A DNA stretch of 6,602 bases from Bacteroidia bacterium. GTDB taxonomy: Bacteria; Bacteroidota; Bacteroidia; Bacteroidales; UBA5342. Positions within the stretch are counted from its first letter, which is position 1, and every line of letters begins with the position of its first letter. Below, one piece after another: positions 4,475 through 6,602 of this stretch. The notes under the pieces are model-generated. The model saw only the letters and a program-made list of their open reading frames with translations, had not been told where the DNA came from and searched no databases. Where the stretch lies: the NCBI GenBank assembly GCA_030433225.1, contig JAUIMD010000111.1, positions 1 to 6,602 of the forward strand, written 5' to 3'. The translations under genes and the position numbers were made by a program.

Positions 4475-6602
4475 ACTTCGTCTCTGGAAGTATACATATA
4501 CGCCTTCGACCCGGGTAAAAATGTAGGAATTGCCAACATTAAGATAGATGGACTTTTAAGCGGAACCGTAGTGGCGCTACCGCAATATACCTTAACTACC
4601 GGTGCAAACCCTGCCGAGGGTGGTACGGTGGAATCTGATAAAGCCGATGTAGTTGATGAAGGAACAAAAGTAAGCCTGACCGGTGTGCCTAACTTCGGGT
4701 ATGCCTTTACCGAATGGCTGGACAAGGACGGGAATTCGGTTTCCTCCGAAAACCCTTTGGAAGTAACCGTAATGAGCGATACCGCTTTAACCGCTGCATT
4801 TACTGCTGTGGATACGTACACGCTGAATGTGCTGTTGGAAGGCGGTGCTAACGACTACATGGTAGATGCCACACCAAACGACAACAATTGGATGTATGAG
4901 GCCGGCGATACCGTAACCTTAACTGCCCGCGAAAACAGCGTACTTACTTTTGGTGGATGGAGCACTGGAGCTACCGAAACCAGCATTGAAGTAATTATGT
5001 CTGGCAATATGGACGTAACTGCAACCTACACTTCCGATGGAGATATGATTGCAGGTTGGGATTTTTTTAAATCCGCCAATGCCGATGTTGTTGCCCCATT
5101 TGCCTCTGCCAACAACGATACCGCCATGTTATCTTTTGTAAACAGTGCCGGTGTTGCCAGCGGCTGGTTAGATTTTTCACATGACCAAAAAGGAGACAAC
5201 GACGGCTGGGGAAATCCTAAAAAGTACTGTGCCATTAACTGGAAAGGATCTGATCCTGCACCAACCGCCGAAACCGGTTACCACATGATGGCAAGCTTTA
5301 ACGCCACAGGATTTACCAACATTCAGGCACAAGCCGAAATTGCAGGTACTGTTGACCATTACGTGGTGCAAAACTGCGAATACTCACTGGATGGTACCAA
5401 CTGGACAACCATCGGAACCTTTGACCTTTCTACAGAAGATGCCTGGGTACAAAATAAGTTTGCTTTAGGCGAAGATGCCAATAATGCACCAATAGTTTAT
5501 GTACGCTGGATTCCGGATTATACCTCCACCTTTAGCGACCATGCATGGACCAACGATGGAACCAGCTACCGCGAAATGTACATTACCGGAACGGCGGTTA
5601 AAGACAGCTCCTACCAGGCCATGAAGGTGAGCGGTGGAAAACCGGTTATTGATGGAAATATCGATGAATTCTGGAACAAGGTTGCCATGGTGCCTATCGC
5701 TAAAGTACCGGTAAACGACAACATTACGGAACCAAATCCTGATCCAAGCGATTTTTCAGCCGAATTTGGATTAATCTGGGACGAAACCGGAATTTATGCC
5801 CTTATTAAAGTAACGGATGACAAAATTGTAATTGAAGACGATTACGATACCAACAACGCCACCCCGGCTGATCAATGGTGGACAGACGATCACATCAATT
5901 TATTGTTCTCGTCCGATCTGTTGAATGAATCCTTTAATCAATGGGAATTTGCCTGGCAGGCAGGTATCGACCAGGAAGAAAAATTATCGTCCGATGATTG
6001 GCTAAACCCTGCAAAGATTGACATTAACCTGGTGAAATCGGCATGGCACAACGAGGGCGATGTATGGACCCTGGAAACCTGGATTAGCTGGGATGCCTTT
6101 ACTGATTTTACCGGCGACATTACCGAAGGCATGGATATTTTCATGGAAGCCCGCGCCCGCGATGATGATGATGGCGGTACCTGGGAATCCATGTTTCAAT
6201 GGAATACCACCGACTACGGTGTGGAAGGAACAGGAGTTGGCCTAGGCAAAGTGAACCTTTCGGCTGCAACGGTAGAAGTTCCGTTGGCAAAACAGGTGGC
6301 TTACATTCAAAAGGCCGGAAAAACCAATGCCGAAGATGCCTCCACCACCGACAACGACCCCATCATCCGCATGCTGCAAGCTGATGGAAACTTTGAGGTT
6401 ACGGTACTGGAAACCGATGGAAACGGTTCGGACCTTGACCTAAGCGGATACGACCTGGCCATTGCCCAGGAAACCTTTGGTTCGGGTGATGGCATTTGGA
6501 CATCAGCCGGTCCGCTCGGTATCGAAAACCTTTCCATACCGGTTATTTACAACAAAACATGGGCACTGCGAAACGGCAAAGCCATTACCGACGATGGAAG
6601 CG
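4475..6602 (+). CDS. Downstream piece of the interrupted protein: InlB-type repeats, beta-sandwich, CBM9-like module, alpha/beta domain start (3' partial)
   Basis: 709 codons stay open from the stop to the window end. The first in-frame ATG is at 4772 (GTG at 4571), but neither begins a signal peptide, so independent export is unlikely. In whole-gene numbering, 344-418 is an InlB/Flg_new repeat (YTLTTGANPAEGGTV, then FTEWLDKDG and TALTAAFTAV), and 421-493 is a second, more divergent one (YEAGDTVTLTARE, FGGWSTGA, MDVTATYTS). About 500-681 is a beta-sandwich beginning AGWDFF and ending YREMYITGTA, with CEYSLDGTNWTTIGTF inside. 689-905 is CBM9-like (PVIDGNIDEFWNKV, FGLIWDETGIYALIKVTDD, WWTDDHINLLFS, WTLETWISWDAF), a family that binds glycan chain ends. 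From 913, VAYIQKAG, DPIIRMLQADGNFEVTV, YDLAIAQETF and LSIPVIYNKTWAL alternate strand and helix like a GATase- or flavodoxin-like fold. The gene continues past base 6602. Confidence 0.6.

Larger units (their letters stand above)
3557..6602 (+). pseudogene. Large secreted multi-module carbohydrate-binding protein, interrupted by in-frame TGA (3' partial)
   Basis: One continuous frame runs from the ATG at 3557 to the window edge, 1015 codons, broken only by TGA at codon 306. Modules in order by codon: signal peptide 1-21; CBM6-like 23-146; beta-sandwich of about 158-343, which spans the stop; InlB/Flg_new-type repeats of about 344-418 and 421-493; a second beta-sandwich of about 500-681; CBM9-like 689-905; and the beginning of an alpha/beta domain from about 913. 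The likely intact role is a surface or secreted protein that binds plant or algal polysaccharide. The architecture resembles Bacteroidota pectin-degrading proteins, and a pectate lyase lies 2.4 kb upstream. No catalytic domain is visible; it would be downstream. Because the frame after the stop is intact and codon use does not change, the lesion is either very recent or a base-call error. Programmed readthrough is a remote alternative. The module calls are from recognisable motifs; function is inference. Confidence 0.75.

Noticed and set aside
4472..4501. Possible selenocysteine insertion: TGA followed at once by ACTTC (4475-4479) pairing with GAAGT (4487-4491), with GTATA/TATAC next to it
   Set aside because: The stem is only five pairs with a 7-base loop and lacks the longer stem and GGU-type loop of bacterial SECIS elements. 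The residue lies in a structural beta-sandwich with no redox motif.
4423..4821. Minus-strand 132-residue open frame opposite the large gene
   Set aside because: It is antisense to the strongly coding frame and its Ser/Thr/Val-rich content mirrors the Asp/Glu/Gly/Thr codons of the real gene.
3557..6602. Alternative genetic code in which TGA is read as Trp or Gly
   Set aside because: The YdeI-like gene ends at TGA (3055-3057) at exactly the expected family C terminus, and TGG is used for Trp throughout the other genes.

Overview
The window looks like a chromosomal segment from a member of the Bacteroidota. The evidence is a C-terminal type IX secretion (T9SS type A) sorting domain on the first protein, A-rich translation leaders without obvious Shine-Dalgarno sequences, and secreted multi-module polysaccharide-binding proteins typical of that phylum. 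A polysaccharide-degrading lineage such as Marinilabiliales is my guess from protein style only; no rRNA or marker gene is present.

Layout. (1) Bases 1-1137, plus strand: the 3' part of a secreted family-10 pectate lyase with an Ig-like spacer and T9SS sorting domain; its start lies before the window. (2) About 1154-1202: a strong bidirectional hairpin terminator between convergent genes. (3) 1219-2127, minus strand: an exported, probably outer-membrane, beta-rich protein of unknown function. (4) 2128-2430: a divergent intergenic region with competing small hairpins just before the next start. (5) 2431-3057, plus: a YdeI-like DUF1801/OmdA-type cytoplasmic protein. (6) 3058-3556: a 499-base non-coding stretch with a perfect 12-base palindrome, small inverted repeats and a C-rich, G-poor leader. 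(7) 3557 to the window end, plus: a very large secreted multi-module protein. It carries a signal peptide, a CBM6-like module, a beta-sandwich, two InlB/Flg_new-type repeats, a second beta-sandwich, a CBM9-like module and the start of an alpha/beta domain. An in-frame TGA at codon 306 interrupts it.

The most notable observation is that TGA. The same frame stays open for 709 codons after it, to the window edge, and one beta-sandwich domain spans the stop. I call the locus a recently broken gene or a sequencing error, not two genes. Stop-codon recoding is possible but unsupported, because TGA is the ordinary terminator of the YdeI-like gene.

How the genes fit together: the PL10 enzyme acts outside the cell on pectate. 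The large 3' protein binds carbohydrate and by its architecture resembles Bacteroidota pectin-degrading proteins, but its catalytic domain, if any, lies beyond the window. The two genes between them have no visible link to pectin. No SusC/SusD pair or dedicated regulator is present, so this is not a recognisable complete polysaccharide utilization locus. I saw no convincing novel defence or mobile system, tRNA, rRNA, CRISPR array or insertion sequence.
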